Of a DNA stretch of 64,000 nucleotides, positions 46,055-57,875 are shown in pieces. The stretch covers positions 1,526,351 to 1,590,350 of the forward strand of contig VZTI01002345.1 in assembly GCA_013397865.1 (NCBI GenBank), read 5' to 3'. The DNA is from Struthidea cinerea. Taxonomy: Eukaryota; Chordata; Aves; Passeriformes; Corcoracidae. The notes below the pieces were generated by a model, which saw only the letters and a list, made by a program, of their open reading frames with translations, searched no databases and was not told the DNA's origin. The stretch's first letter is position 1. Each line of letters starts with the position of its first letter. Position numbers and translations under genes: made by a program.

Positions 46055-46155
46055 CTCATGCCAGAGGTTGTTGAAGAGATTTTAGAGAAAAAGTTGTTTT
46101 CATTTTGGTCTTTCTATTTTTTGCTGCCGGGATGAAAATATTGGGACTAAAGAAG
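46055..46155 (+). other. Candidate 101-bp exon, plus strand
   Basis: The acceptor TGTTACATTTTCAG ends at 46054. The donor AAGAAG|GTGAGAGG starts at 46156. In one frame the segment reads LMPEVVEEILEKKLFSFWSF and ends in a stop near 46135. The other two frames have earlier stops. A noncoding or terminal coding exon is possible. No family is recognised. Confidence 0.22.
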
Positions 46156-49100
46156 GTGAGAGGAAGGTGGAAGGAGCAGGAGCAGTCCCCAGGGAGTGCT
46201 GATCACAGCACTGCACAGCAGCAGGATGAGCAATGGGAAAACAAGGAGAGAACAGATAATTCTGGAACAGATGGTGGGAGACAGGACAGGAACAGCCACC
46301 AGCAGGCTCTGCACGGAGCTGGGAGGCACCAAAACAGGCACAGCCCAGGGGCCCGGGGCCAGACCCCCAGTGCTGGGTCACAGGTGCCTCGGAGGCACAG
46401 GGAGATGTGCAGGTGACACCAGAGGTGCTCCTGAGCTGTTTTACGGGAGCTGCTCAGCACGGAAATGTAACCCCTCGGGCGTCCCACTCACTGCAGCATC
46501 CACCAGCACAGGGAGAGGACGGGCAGGGGACACATCTCCCAGTCTGAGTGTCACCTGCCACCCTCCAGTGGGGCTCAGAGCATTTTGTGCTTTGAGAGAA
46601 CTGAGATGCTGATTTTGGGTCAGAAATTGTGTGTTGTAAATAATGAAATACAGAGCCAGCAAAGAAGGGCCCGAGCTGAAGCTCAGTGACGCAATAAAGA
46701 TCTGAGAAGATACAGCTGCACAGTTGGCATGATAAAATTTTCAGTGCTGTGCTGGCATTTCTCAGCTCCTGGTAAAAATAGCACCACTGGGGTGGTACCA
46801 GGGATCGCAGAGCCTGGGAGAAAGTTCCAGCCTTGAACAGGCATTAAAAATAAAACAGCCCACTGGGAGCGGGGATTGAAAACCACAGGGAGAGGAATGA
46901 GGTTTGTGTGTGTGAGAACAGCAACCAAATGCTGTGAAAAGCTCTGGGGGAGCAGGTCTGGAGCTGCTCGTGGCTGGCACAGCCAGGGCCAGGTCCCCCC
47001 GGGGCCGTGGTGTCTGCGAGGGGACACTCACAGCTCGAGCACAGCCAGGGACTGCAGCACGGTATCCAACACCCGCTCCTGACACACAGAATACACCGAA
47101 CACAGCACAAACACACCGAACTAAAACTCTCCCCAGAGTAGCACAGGAACCTCGTGAAATTGTGACTTCACATTTTCGGAAGCTTTTGAGACTGCTGACA
47201 TCACCTCAAGCCTCCCCCAGAAGCTGTGCAAGTATGTCATTGCCAGTGTAAGGCATGGCAAAGGCACAGGAAAATCAGTGATGACAAAACCCCCCCCACC
47301 TCCTGCTCCAGCAGCCACTTGTGGCTGATACTCCAGAAGGCAGCTTTGAGCTCGGGGCCAGCAGGTGGATCTGAGCTCGTGTCCTCAGCCCCATGGGCCT
47401 TCCCTGCTCCAAGTTAAGGTGCAGAAATCCCCGTGTCCAGCCCCGTCCCAGGAGTTTCTGAGGGGCAGGAGTCCTTCCTGCCGGCCTCACCCTCGCTGCT
47501 CCTTCGGACCTGCCGTGAGCGTATTCCAGAGCTGCTGTCTCTGCAGCCGGATTCAATTAGCCCTGTCCCTCTCCACATCCTCATTCTCTCCTTCACTAAT
47601 TCTGCAGCCGGGAGCAGCAGATGCCTTCCTATCAAAACTTGCAGTGCCGAGGGCTGACATTTGGAGATAAACAGAAAAGCACTAGACAGGCAGCTAATTC
47701 TCATCTCGCCCTGCCCAGAATCCCGATTACACTTTGCTTTAAGATGCCAATCTGCACAGCCCTGCTGAGCCAGGCCACCCTTTGCATGCCACAGGCAGGC
47801 AGGGGTCTTGGGAATCACCAGCACAGGGGAAATCCTGAGCCCCACACCGCCACCGGGACACCCAAACTGGAGCTGCGGCACAGCCTCGTTCCCCAGACTG
47901 ATTATGGCATCGTGGAATGTGCTGATCCCTCTGGGTCTGAAGATCTGATTTATTTAAGCTCCCTGACCCCACAGGGCAAAATCCCATAAACTTTGCAGCA
48001 GGCATAGTTATCAGATGTGCAAGAGCTTGGCACCCACGGACAGCCAGGCACAGCCCCTTCCCTTCACCCACCAGCCCGTTCCCTGCTCCCAGCTCCCTCC
48101 CCAGCACCAAGCCACTTCATGAGTTTATGTACCTGAGTGGGAGCATCATCCCACTGAACCCCCTGTGTGCCTCAGGCACATCCCGAGGCCAGGGACAGCA
48201 AGTGGCCACAGAAGGTGCCAGCTCAGGGCACTGCTGAGGTTCAAGTCACACCAGGAATGGAGAAAAGGCCCCAGGCTGGCCCCAAACCAGGCCCTTTGGT
48301 GGCAGAGGGTGTAACCACCCTGCCGTGTCCAGGAGCTGAACCCATCCCTGCCTCTACCAGCTCCGAGCTCCGGGGCAGGACAGCCGGGGACTGCAGCCTG
48401 TGGGAGATGGAGGCCAGCAGCTCCCACCAGCCCCTGGGGGTTTGATGGAGCCAGCTCCCAGCACAGGAATGTATTGGGAAGACACTGGAAGGAATAAATG
48501 CCATCAATACATTCCCACAAGCAAAGCCACGAGGGGGTTTCCTGCCTCTGGTGGAATTTATCACCTTTAAATACTTCTGAAATAGCCTGTGTGCCCAGGG
48601 ATAGACCCAGCTCTTTGAAAAAGCTCTCCCTGAGAGATATAAATCTATGCAAGTTCTCTCCTCCCCACTTTGCCTCATAGCAACACTTCGAAGCCTCTCT
48701 GCTCCACCACCGACCTGTCCAAGACATTTTTCTAGAGCGCTCTGAACACACTCCAAGCAATAAAAGTTTATTTGCCAAGTGGTGTTTCCTCTCTGGCTGC
48801 TGGAATTATAAAGGGCTTTGTTGTCACACAGAGATAAACAGCTTTTCCACTACATTCTGCAGAGCACCAGCCCAAGGATGTCCCCTTTTATTAAAGCCAC
48901 TGGTTAAAACACCAGCAGCACCTCCCTGCGCCAGGGCAGGTGTTGAGGAAGCAAAATCCAGGCTGCTGCTCCAGGCAGTCTCCAGGAAGGATGTCCTGGC
49001 CTTGTTCTCTGCACAGGATATATCCCGTGCTGATGTTACCGGGTAAGCCGTGAAGCCAGACCGACCAGGATTTATGGGCACGGGCTATTTCCCTCCCCCA

Positions 49101-50015
49101 GTTTAGCCTCCCCCCAGAGCGTTCCTGGCATTCCTCAGGTGCCACAGAGTATTCCCTGCCCTCCTCAGTGGTGTTTTACAGTGAGCACTGGATATCAGAT
49201 CAGGAGGAATGGACGTTTTATTCCAACTTGGCAATTTCCAATGCATCGCCACCCTCCTATGAATACCACAATGCTATTTTGGCACGGGAGTTTTGTGCTG
49301 CAACATTAAAGTCTACAACAGCAGCTGCAGGCACTTGAGGCCCCATTCACCTCAACAGGTGTCTGTGCAGAGCTGAGCCTCTAAGGCTGCCCTGGGAAAA
49401 CAATCAGGAAAAGGAACATCCCTTAAGAGCAGCCAGCCTGGGGTTTCCTGTGGCAGGAGCAGTCTCAGGGCACTGCATGAAGGATAAAATGCTGGCGCAC
49501 CCCACTCGTGCACCCACCTTCATGCAGTGCTCCCAGCTGGCCCTGTTCTCTAACAGCTCAAAAGATTAAAGAAAAAAGTCTCATCCACATCTTACAGTTT
49601 ATCCCACTTCTAGCTAAATCCCTTTTAAAATTACGCTCTTGGCACTTGCACCCCTCACACACCAGCAGCTGATTATCACAGCCACTGTTGCTGTTTATCC
49701 AATTTAAACATTTTGTTCTTTTAATCTTTCCCTCTAAGTTCCTCAAGCTCCTTAATCACTTCTGTTGTATGTCCCTGGCTCGTTGTCACCCACAGCTTGC
49801 TGGCATTTTGGTGCTCTTGATAATAACACTTGTAAGTTAATAGAGTCATGCCAAGAATGGATCTGCTCAAATCTACAGAAGCATTTTTAAGAGGCCAAAA
49901 TCCTGTAATCCATCTTCAAACAAGACTGGAAAGGCTGCACCCAGGTTTCTGCTTTCCATTCTGCATATCTAAATACTTAAAGGAAATTAATGACTTAATT
50001 ATCTCAAAATTAAAG
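46156..50015. other. Unique sequence, no gene recognised
   Basis: Nearly 3.9 kb of mixed sequence. Open frames of up to 210 codons (48146-48778, minus) have no recognisable domain. A block near 47630-47740 with a GATTACACT core could be regulatory. No repeat family or RNA gene was identified. Confidence 0.4.
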
Positions 50016-50150
50016 GGTATGGATTGGGAGAGACCTTAAAGCTCAGCTAGTTCCACCCCCTGCCATGGGCAGGGACACCTTCTACAGCCCAGGCTGCTGC
50101 AAGCCCCGTCCACCCTGGCCTGGGACACTTCCAGGGATGGGGAGTGCACC
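50016..50150 (-). mobile_element. CR1 LINE fragment, 3' end, minus strand
   Basis: GGATTGGGAGAGACCTTAAAG and CCCTGCCATGGGCAGGGACA are the complement of the CR1 3' end, followed by the degraded upstream part. Confidence 0.85.
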
Positions 50151-51992
50151 TCAGCCTCAGCTGCAGAGTTGTTTGCTCCCCACCTGCCCCATGGAATTCC
50201 ACCAGAAAACCTTTTCTTCCAACAGTTTTCCAGGTCTTGACTTCTGCCTGGTGCCCACAGCTCCAGGGAGACACCAGGCCTTGTGAGGAAACCTTATTTA
50301 TCATATGAGCTAATTTTGCTCCTCACAATTCACTTTCCCTGAAGCTGAATCTGTTTAATCAAAAGTCCTGGCAGATCCCCATCCACCTTGGCCAAAACTC
50401 AGGAGTCACCCTGCAAAAATTAATTTCTCCCAATTTCGTTCTTGTTAAATTTTCCTTTCTTATGTATTTTAGACTGCTCTGGTTAAAATCTGCATTTTTA
50501 AAATTTTGTAGTTACTGATTATTGACAGTTGACTCCTGCTGTGGAGCAAATGCTGTTCTCCTGTCAGACAAAAAGAGACCTCATGCAGCAAATCAATTGT
50601 TCAGTGGGTCAAGTTAAAGCCAGACAAAATATAAACTAACACAACATAATTGGATTCCAGTCAACCAACCAACTTATGACTAGGAGAATAAATTCTAAAA
50701 TTTACGGGTTGCAAATGAAACGTTTGGACAGGCTTATAGATCTCCAGCATTAAACTGTTAAAGCCTAACTGGAACTTGGTGAATAACTGAGCTAAAACTT
50801 TCTATGTCAAAAAAACCAGAACCAAGAAATCAAATCAATCAAATTCAAGTTGATCAAAATATTTACTAAATTAACATTAAAAATCTTGCACAAACTCAAA
50901 CCAGTTTGCTTTGGCATTTTCAGATGATAGTTTTGATTCACTAAACTTACAGTTTAATTATTTTTCAATTTCGTTCTACTGAAAAAGTGAATTCAGACTC
51001 TTTGAAGCCAGACAAAAGCCAAGGGTTGGGGTCTGGTGGAGGGGACAGATGGTGAGGGGTCAAAGGCTGGACTCGATCTTGGAGTATTTTCCAGCCTCAG
51101 TGTCCCCAGCACGGCAGGCGCGGGCTCAGCGGGCAGCGCTTGCTTTTGCGGGCGATTGGGAAATGGGCATTTCCCCTCCTCCTGTCCCTGGGGCGAGCTG
51201 TGCCCCTGACCTGGGGGAACTCACCCAGGTTTGTCCTCAGGCTGCAAAGGACTGGCCCAGCCTTTGGCTCACGGAAACCCCACAATCATTTTTTTTTTCT
51301 CAATCTTAACGAAGAAAAAGAAAAATGAATTGCAGAAATAGGCAGTGCCTGCCAAGGGAGATGGCAGCAGGACGGGTGGCTCAGGTGACATCAGCACCGG
51401 GGGCGAAGGAGAAGGGCAGAAAATGTATTTTCATGTACTACAGCTATTGTTCTGCAGAGACAAATGATCCCAGCAAACACACGCTCCCAGCCAAGATATA
51501 AATATCAAGCTGCTGATCCAAGGCTGCTTTTGCCGGGAGCTGGTTCAGCAGTTCCGAAACGACGCCAGAGGAGGTGCAGAATTACAGATGTTGTTCCGAT
51601 GTCACCCACAGCAAAGGTGCTGAGGGCTCCATTTATTTTCCAGGAATAGCAACGTCATTACTAAAAAATTCCATGATGACATTGAGCTGTTGCAGTCGTA
51701 CCAGCTTGTTTCTTTTGCAGAGAATATCAAACTTCACTCGGAAACACTGAACTACATTTTTCAAACATAAAGAGGCTGAAGTCAAGCGACCAACAGACTT
51801 TATCTTTTCCTTTTGGCAAAGCATTTGCTGCCTGTCCCCACGCTGAGCAGCAACAGTGACCGCTTCCAAAACACTGCACTGGAAGACCTTTCCACATGAA
51901 GGATATTTAAGAATTCCCAGTGGGAACGAAGTTGCGTGCAGTCCAGTGTATTATTAATCAAATAAACCAGAGATGCCAAAGACAAAGTGCAA
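50151..51992. other. AT-rich unique sequence
   Basis: Long AT-rich tract (50300-51010) followed by mixed sequence. No gene, repeat family or RNA gene recognised. Confidence 0.45.
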
Positions 51993-52030
51993 AGGAGCTA
52001 CTTAGAGGAGCTACTTAGAGGAGCTACTCC
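51993..52030. repeat. 13-bp tandem repeat, about 2.9 copies
   Basis: Units of type AGGAGCTACTTAG start at 51993, 52006 and 52019. The last diverges at its end. Confidence 0.92.
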
Positions 52031-52180
52031 GTGCCAGTCTGGAGTAAAAGGATCGTTGGCAATGGAGATGCAGGCTTTACTGGAAGGCGGCCTCTCTAGC
52101 GCTAATCCAATCCCGGATATTTAACTGCTTTGATTTTCACAGCCATCAAACCCCTCAGCGGACAAAGGAGGTGTAAGAGG
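52031..52180. promoter_or_regulatory. Candidate conserved noncoding block with a TAATCC site
   Basis: This unique block contains TAATCC at 52103-52108, the core bound by OTX/PITX-type homeodomain factors, and further homeodomain-like cores. It precedes a CpG island. Motif-based call, no conservation check. Confidence 0.28.
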
Positions 52181-52194
52181 ATCCATTAGGCAGA

Positions 52195-52350
52195 GAAATC
52201 AGCCTTGGAACGGCTGAGGAAACGCGAACCAAGAGCGGGGGCGGGAGGAGCCCTTGGTTTATCCCGAGCAAAGCGAGCGGCTCTGAGCGCCGGGCCGAGG
52301 GACCGCCGGGAGCGCGGAGCATCCCCGCCCCCGGAGCGGCGGCGTTGGGA
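52195..52350. other. CpG island with GC boxes
   Basis: CpGs are dense in a short GC-rich island that includes GGGGGCGGGA and CCCCGCCCCC, matching Sp-factor GC boxes on both strands. It could be a promoter of an unrecognised transcript or an isolated island. No coding frame is supported nearby. Confidence 0.45.
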
Positions 52351-52455
52351 AGGAGTCGCTGATCCATAAAACACATCCCGGCATCTGGGAAGACAACAGC
52401 GTGTGCTGGTCTGAAGGGAAACCATTCAAACCTTATGGATAAATTTGCACTGGAG

Positions 52456-52690
52456 CTTTTCAGCTGCTCTGGGCACCCTGTGCCAGGGCCTCACCGCATC
52501 CACAGCCAGGAATTCCTTCCCAATATCCATCCATCCCTGCCCTCTGGCATTCCCTGTGTCCTGTCCCTCCATGCCGTGTCCCCAGCCCCTCTCCAGCTCT
52601 CCTGGAGCCCCTTCAGGCCCTGGCAGGGGCTCCGAGGCCCCCCCGGAGCCCTCTCTTCTGCAGGCTGGGCTCCCCGGCTCCCCCAGCCCG
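52456..52690 (-). mobile_element. CR1 LINE fragment, minus strand
   Basis: It begins TTCAGCTGCTCTGGGCACCC and includes CCCTGCCCTCTGGCATTCCC, the CCCCTTCAGGCCCTGGCAGG block and the CTCTCTTCTGCAGGCTGGG internal block. The 3' tail is missing at the left edge. Confidence 0.83.
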
Positions 52691-52794
52691 GCTCCGGGCG
52701 GCTCCCAGCAGCTCCACGTCCTTCCCGAGGCGCTGCTCTGCACCGAGCCCCCCTCACTCCATCCCGCCAGCCGGGTCCTGCTTGCCCATTAACT

Positions 52795-53400
52795 GGCATT
52801 TGATGAGATGATTCTCATCTCTTCTGGGCTGCATTATAAATTTTAATTTGCTCTGTTTATTTAATGAAACTCATTGAGACTAATCCTCATTTTCTAGCAA
52901 GTGTAAAAAAGTTCCATTGAATTAAAATTAATGACCTTCACACCTACAGAAGATTTTCATGCTCAGAGGATGGGATTTAACATTGTGCAAGATACAAGTA
53001 CAAAGGCAACGCTCAATTAGATGAGGAAAAAAATCTGAAAAAGACCATCATTTCTATAGATAGTTTCAACTTCTGCTTGAAGGGGAAAATATAGTCAGCA
53101 GAGGAAAAAATTATGTTTCCTAATACTGGCTACACTCTGCAGTCATAAAAAACGTGTTTGTAGTTTAATTGCTTCCAGTAAATTTACTGAAATAACATTC
53201 ATTGCTTCTTTTTAATTTTCATTCTCAAGAATTAATATCACAACGGGAGAAAAGATTGGATATATCATCATTAAACAGGCCTTCTTAATATGTGGGATTT
53301 CAGACACGACAGGTTTTAGAAACTAATGGCAAAATTAAATTATATTAAAAGTCTGACATAAAACACGAAGACTGAGCGAATGGTGAGCCACATTGGTGCC
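52795..53400. other. AT-rich block with homeodomain cores
   Basis: An AT-rich 600-bp stretch with a TAATCC core near 52881 and several TTAATT strings. Possibly regulatory. No repeat or gene recognised. Confidence 0.35.
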
Positions 53401-56400
53401 TCACTCCCACCCCTCCCACGAGGCCTGTACTGCACCCCGGTATCTGTGTGCGTCATTTTACAGACAATTGCCTTTGCACTGAGCTGCTGGAGTTACTGTC
53501 AAAGTTAATGGATACAGGTTCGGAAACCAGAACACCTCTGACACTGAGGCAGCACAGCCTCGGCCCTGGGGACACCGCTCCCCTCTGCTCATCCCACCCA
53601 CACAGACTGCGAGGTACAAAAATTAACTCTTTCCAAGAAAAGTCCCCATTTCGTTACAGCCGTAGGAAGGCGTTTCCATTTGTAAACAAGCTCTCGTGCA
53701 CGGCTTTGCCGTGTTTTCACATTTCCAGTTGTGTCTTTGTAATGAAATAACACGTTTCTGCTTTAGGTGTGCCTGTGTTAAACTGACTCTGCATCTCAGG
53801 GAGATTACAAAATCCTTTACTGGAATTACTGTGCCAAAGCAGAACATGACAAATTGATGTGTGGGAGGTGTTTCTAATTCTCTAATTAGCACTTAAAAAA
53901 TTACTGAAAAGCCAAAGAAAAAGAACAACAAAAGAAGCTTGCAACAAAAAGCCCAGAAAACGCAAGAGTCAGCTAAATATCACACTCAAACCAACCAGGA
54001 GCTGAACTCCCTCCTGACACACTTTTGTGACCCCCTTCTCATTGTGGGGAACACCCAAGCCCCTGCCAATCCCCTCAGGTACCAGAACTTAGCATTCAGC
54101 ACAGGCTTCCACAGACTCACAGCTCTCCATACTGATGCTTCTCAGGCAGGAAAAGGCAAAACATAGCCCAAAACCCATTAAGTTCCACATTCATCATGTT
54201 CCCAAATCCCTGTTTCCTTTGGTGTTCACATTTTGCTTTTTAATTATTGTTGGAGAAAGTCAGTTTTCCTCCTGTCCTTCTGATAACCTTCACAGCTTGT
54301 TGCATTTTGCCAAGTTAGTTTATATATTTTCACATTTATTTTGAAAAGTGTATCTGCCAAAAATTCCTCCTCAAGTGCTGTGTTTGCTCACATTTTCATG
54401 TCTCCCCCGAGTCTGCCACCTCCCCTCTGGCAGGGTGTGGAACACCTTTACCGGCCCAGCTGGAGGGGACGTTCCCAGCCAGAGCCCAGCCGGGCTCATC
54501 CTCCCGAGCCCCTGCCCTGCCCCAGCCCCCTGTCCCCGGGGCAGCTCTGGGCCCTGATGATGGACGGGGAAATTACGGAGCAATTGGGACAAGGCCAGCC
54601 CCTAAAGGTACAGGAGATCCTTATGGACATCCACATCCCCTGCGTGCTGCCTTTGGCTGCCAGACGCCTTCCTGAGGGGAAACTGAGGCACAGAACGTGA
54701 GGCCTTACCACTAAGGTAGGCAGGACACAGAGACACCCGAAACAATTCCTTCTGTCCGAGTCTGCAGAAGTCTTTGCGATTAAAAAGTATGCAACTAATG
54801 TTTTGAATTCATCTAACTTTGAATTTATTTCCCTGAGGACAACTGACCAAATTCTAGCTCAATTTGGCTTGAACATTTGAAAATATTCTGCTTATTGTGA
54901 CTTCATTCAAAAGTCGTATTTTTTTCTTTTTAAAACAAGAATTGCATTAGGACATATCTCACATTCAAAATATTATCTGCATATACCTCAAACAGATTTT
55001 TCCTCAGCCAGCTCCTTGTAACCAGCCAGCCAGAGTACAAATCGCCAGGTCCAGTGAATTAGCAGAACTCTGGTACCCGGGATTGCACGAACCGCTCGGG
55101 CCCAAGCTCCCGAAGGTTCTGCACTGGAATGCAGCCCCGTTACCCATCAGCACGGATCCCTTCGCAGTGCATTAGGGCGGCAGCCGTGACTCACGGGCTC
55201 ATCCATCCGCTCGTTCCCGGAGCTTTGCGCACACCCGGCTCTCAGGAGCATCCTCAGGGAGCGCTGGGACACAGCGGCTTCCCCGGAAAGCTCCTTAATG
55301 GAGCTGGGAAACAGGAGCTGCACAAAAACACGCTCTAAATGGATCTAAAAATAACCGTCTTCTGGTATCCAAACAACCCTCGAAAATAGAAATGTTTAAA
55401 AGAAACAAACCTCAGACAACGAAGCTTTCCTCGGGCCAAGGCTTTGAAGCGCTGCCTCCTCTCAGCCCTTTCATCCCCTTCCCGGCAGGGCCCGGCTCTC
55501 CCCGGCCCCGCTGGCTCACTCCGATGCCAGGTGCCTTCAATAGACTGACTCATCGGTCAATTAAGATAATTAGGGGCCTTTTTACACTGAATAATTCAAA
55601 GGCATTTATAAAACTATATCAAAGTTGTGGCCCAAGCCCTGTTAGAGCTGCAGCCCCACACAAATGTCTGATTCCATGGTTGACAAGTGAGATTATTTAA
55701 AATCACCACTCCAAACCCCCCAGTCCAGCCAGCTGACATCCCAGCTGCCTTTCGGACAGGAATTGAGCACAGATTCCCTCTCATAAAGGCAAAAAGAAAA
55801 AGGGAGGGTCCATAGCAGGGGGTTCAGGTGCCTTCAGGTGTAATTCCCACTGTTCCTTCCCACTACAGGGAGCCCCAGTCTCCTGAAATGACCCCCTCAA
55901 GTACCCCGTGCTCCCAGGCTGTGGAATGACAGCACCGTGGCCTTGGAGCAGAACAGCTGGGCGTTTTCCACAGGTGTGCTTGGATCCCAGAATCCAACAC
56001 CACAGCCAAGCATTAGTCGAAACAACCGCAGAAATGACTTCAGTACAAATGAGGGATCGTTAGCAGAGAGACAATTCCTTTATTCCAATTGTTCCAGACG
56101 CAGCAGTGATTACTGTTGGCACACTTACCCAAGGAGAAATCCTTTGACATTATTTTGCTTAAGACATTTAAAATATTGTATTAATAGAATAACTGCAGAA
56201 AAAGAGAGACAAAAACAGCAAAGCTCAGAGATCCAAAGAGAATAACTCACATCACCACCCACGGATGCCACCTGCCCCTGTCCCAGGGCTCCACAGAGTG
56301 TCACAGCAGGGGCCGCACCACCAGTGCTGCCTCATGACAGCACAGATGTGGTGTCTGCTCCTGACTCCAGGGCTGCCAGCAGCCAGTGGGAACATCCAGT

Positions 56401-56809
56401 GGAGCCCACGGATACGGATCCTGGCAACAACAACCTTTAGGTGCAGCTTAGATGCTGTTTCTAAAGCAAGTGGTCAGTGAGAAAGAGTCCAAATCCAGTG
56501 CATCACCTAAACAACAGGTAAGGAATTCTGATCCAAGCCTCAGCAATGAACAAATCCACCTGATGAAGATAAAAAAAGGCCCAAACCCTGAGGGTATTGA
56601 CCCTCTGGAAAAAGTGTTCCCAAATTTGATGCTTCCTTTGCTCTCCTCTAGTTCTATTTTCAGACTCAGTATTTCCTTCCTAATTTGAACATCCCACATG
56701 AAATGAGCAACATTTGGATTTACTTGGATTTCAAATCCAAGTGGGCATGGTGGCCCACAGTGAAGCTGGAAGAGCTGGCACCAGCATCCAGTTCTCTCTG
56801 TGCACAACG
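53401..56809. other. Unique sequence, no gene recognised
   Basis: Mixed composition with GC-rich islands at about 54410-54580 and 55080-55240. A strong donor-like match (ACAACAG|GTAAGG) lies at 56518 but its upstream acceptor is weak. No gene is supported. Confidence 0.4.
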
Positions 56810-57200
56810 TCTGAAAGAAAAACCTTTATGAATGGGTTCCTTAAAGCAGAAGGAAAAAATTCACATAAAATTCAATTAAAATAATTTAGCCTAATCTGCT
56901 GTTAAACTATTAAGACTTTGCAAAATCAGGGGTAGAATTTACATAAAAATTAAATGAACCCATGTGCAATATTGAGCTATTTCAGAATTATCAGTAATTT
57001 AATAGAATATGTTTAATGGTTTGTTATCAGTGTGATTGTTGTGGATCCCTTCAGCGTCAGGAAGGTAATCAGAGCCTTGCACCCCCCCAAATCAATTATG
57101 CCATAAACCCAAACCTAATGAAGAGACATTTTCGTATTTTGGTTTATTTGAAGCTGCTTTATTTGCATATTAATATAAACATGTGCAGCTAATTTCAGAA
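56810..57200. promoter_or_regulatory. Candidate regulatory block with octamer site
   Basis: AT-rich unique sequence containing ATTTGCATATTAAT at 57161-57174, a perfect octamer next to a homeodomain core. It is the third clear octamer in the window, after 4148 and 25506. Function is inferred. Confidence 0.3.
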
Positions 57201-57679
57201 GCAGCTCGCATGCATAATTCCTCAGGGTTCAGGGGATGCTCCGGCAGCACCGGCTCCGGGACCCGCCTGGGGCTGAAGCCGCAATGATTCTCCTCCCAAG
57301 GGAGGGCAGAGCATCCCCCAAGGTGCCAAGGCCACCGATGCTTCCCAGCAGTCATTCCCTACCCACGGGCACTCCGTGAGCAGCCCTGGAGTTCCCTGAG
57401 GAAGCCTGTGGTACCTGTGAGGAGGGAGGAGAGCGCTTCCCTCCATCCCGAAGAGACACGAGAAAAGGATTCCATCTAAGCCAACTTTTTGTTTTCAGTG
57501 GTGCAACCAATTGAAGGAAGAGTCATCTGCATGGCCGTAACAGCCCCCCAGACAGGCACTGCCTGTCACCTCCTCGGCCTGGCTGGGGACAATCCACACT
57601 TCCCAGCATGGGAGTCACCAGGATTCAGCCCGATGGAGTCACTGCTAAACTCCAAAAACCCGTCCCATGGAGCCAGCCT
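57201..57679. other. Unique sequence, no gene recognised
   Basis: Mixed composition. Only short frames. Confidence 0.4.
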
Positions 57680-57875
57680 GGGAGAGCTGGGGGTGTTCAC
57701 CCGGGAAAGAGAAGGCTCCAGAGAGACCTCAGAGCCCTTTCTAGTGTGTAAAGAGTCTCCAAAAGAGGTGAAGAGGGACTTGGGACAAGGGCCTGGAGTG
57801 CCAGGATGCACGGAATGTCTTCCCACTGCCAGAGGGCAGGGATAGATGGGATATTGGGAAGGAATTCTTCTCCAT
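57680..57875 (+). mobile_element. CR1 LINE fragment, plus strand, missing its 3' end
   Basis: Blocks GGGAGAGCTGGGGGTGTTCA and GAGAAGGCTCCAGAGAGACC precede GAAGAGGGACTTGGGACAAG and GGGATATTGGGAAGGAATTC. The copy breaks off at about 57875, earlier than the 3' tail. Confidence 0.85.

Noticed and set aside
56441..56517. 77-bp segment ending at the strong donor ACAG|GTAAGG
   Set aside because: The upstream acceptor lacks a pyrimidine tract and every frame from it contains a stop, so I kept it as a note only.
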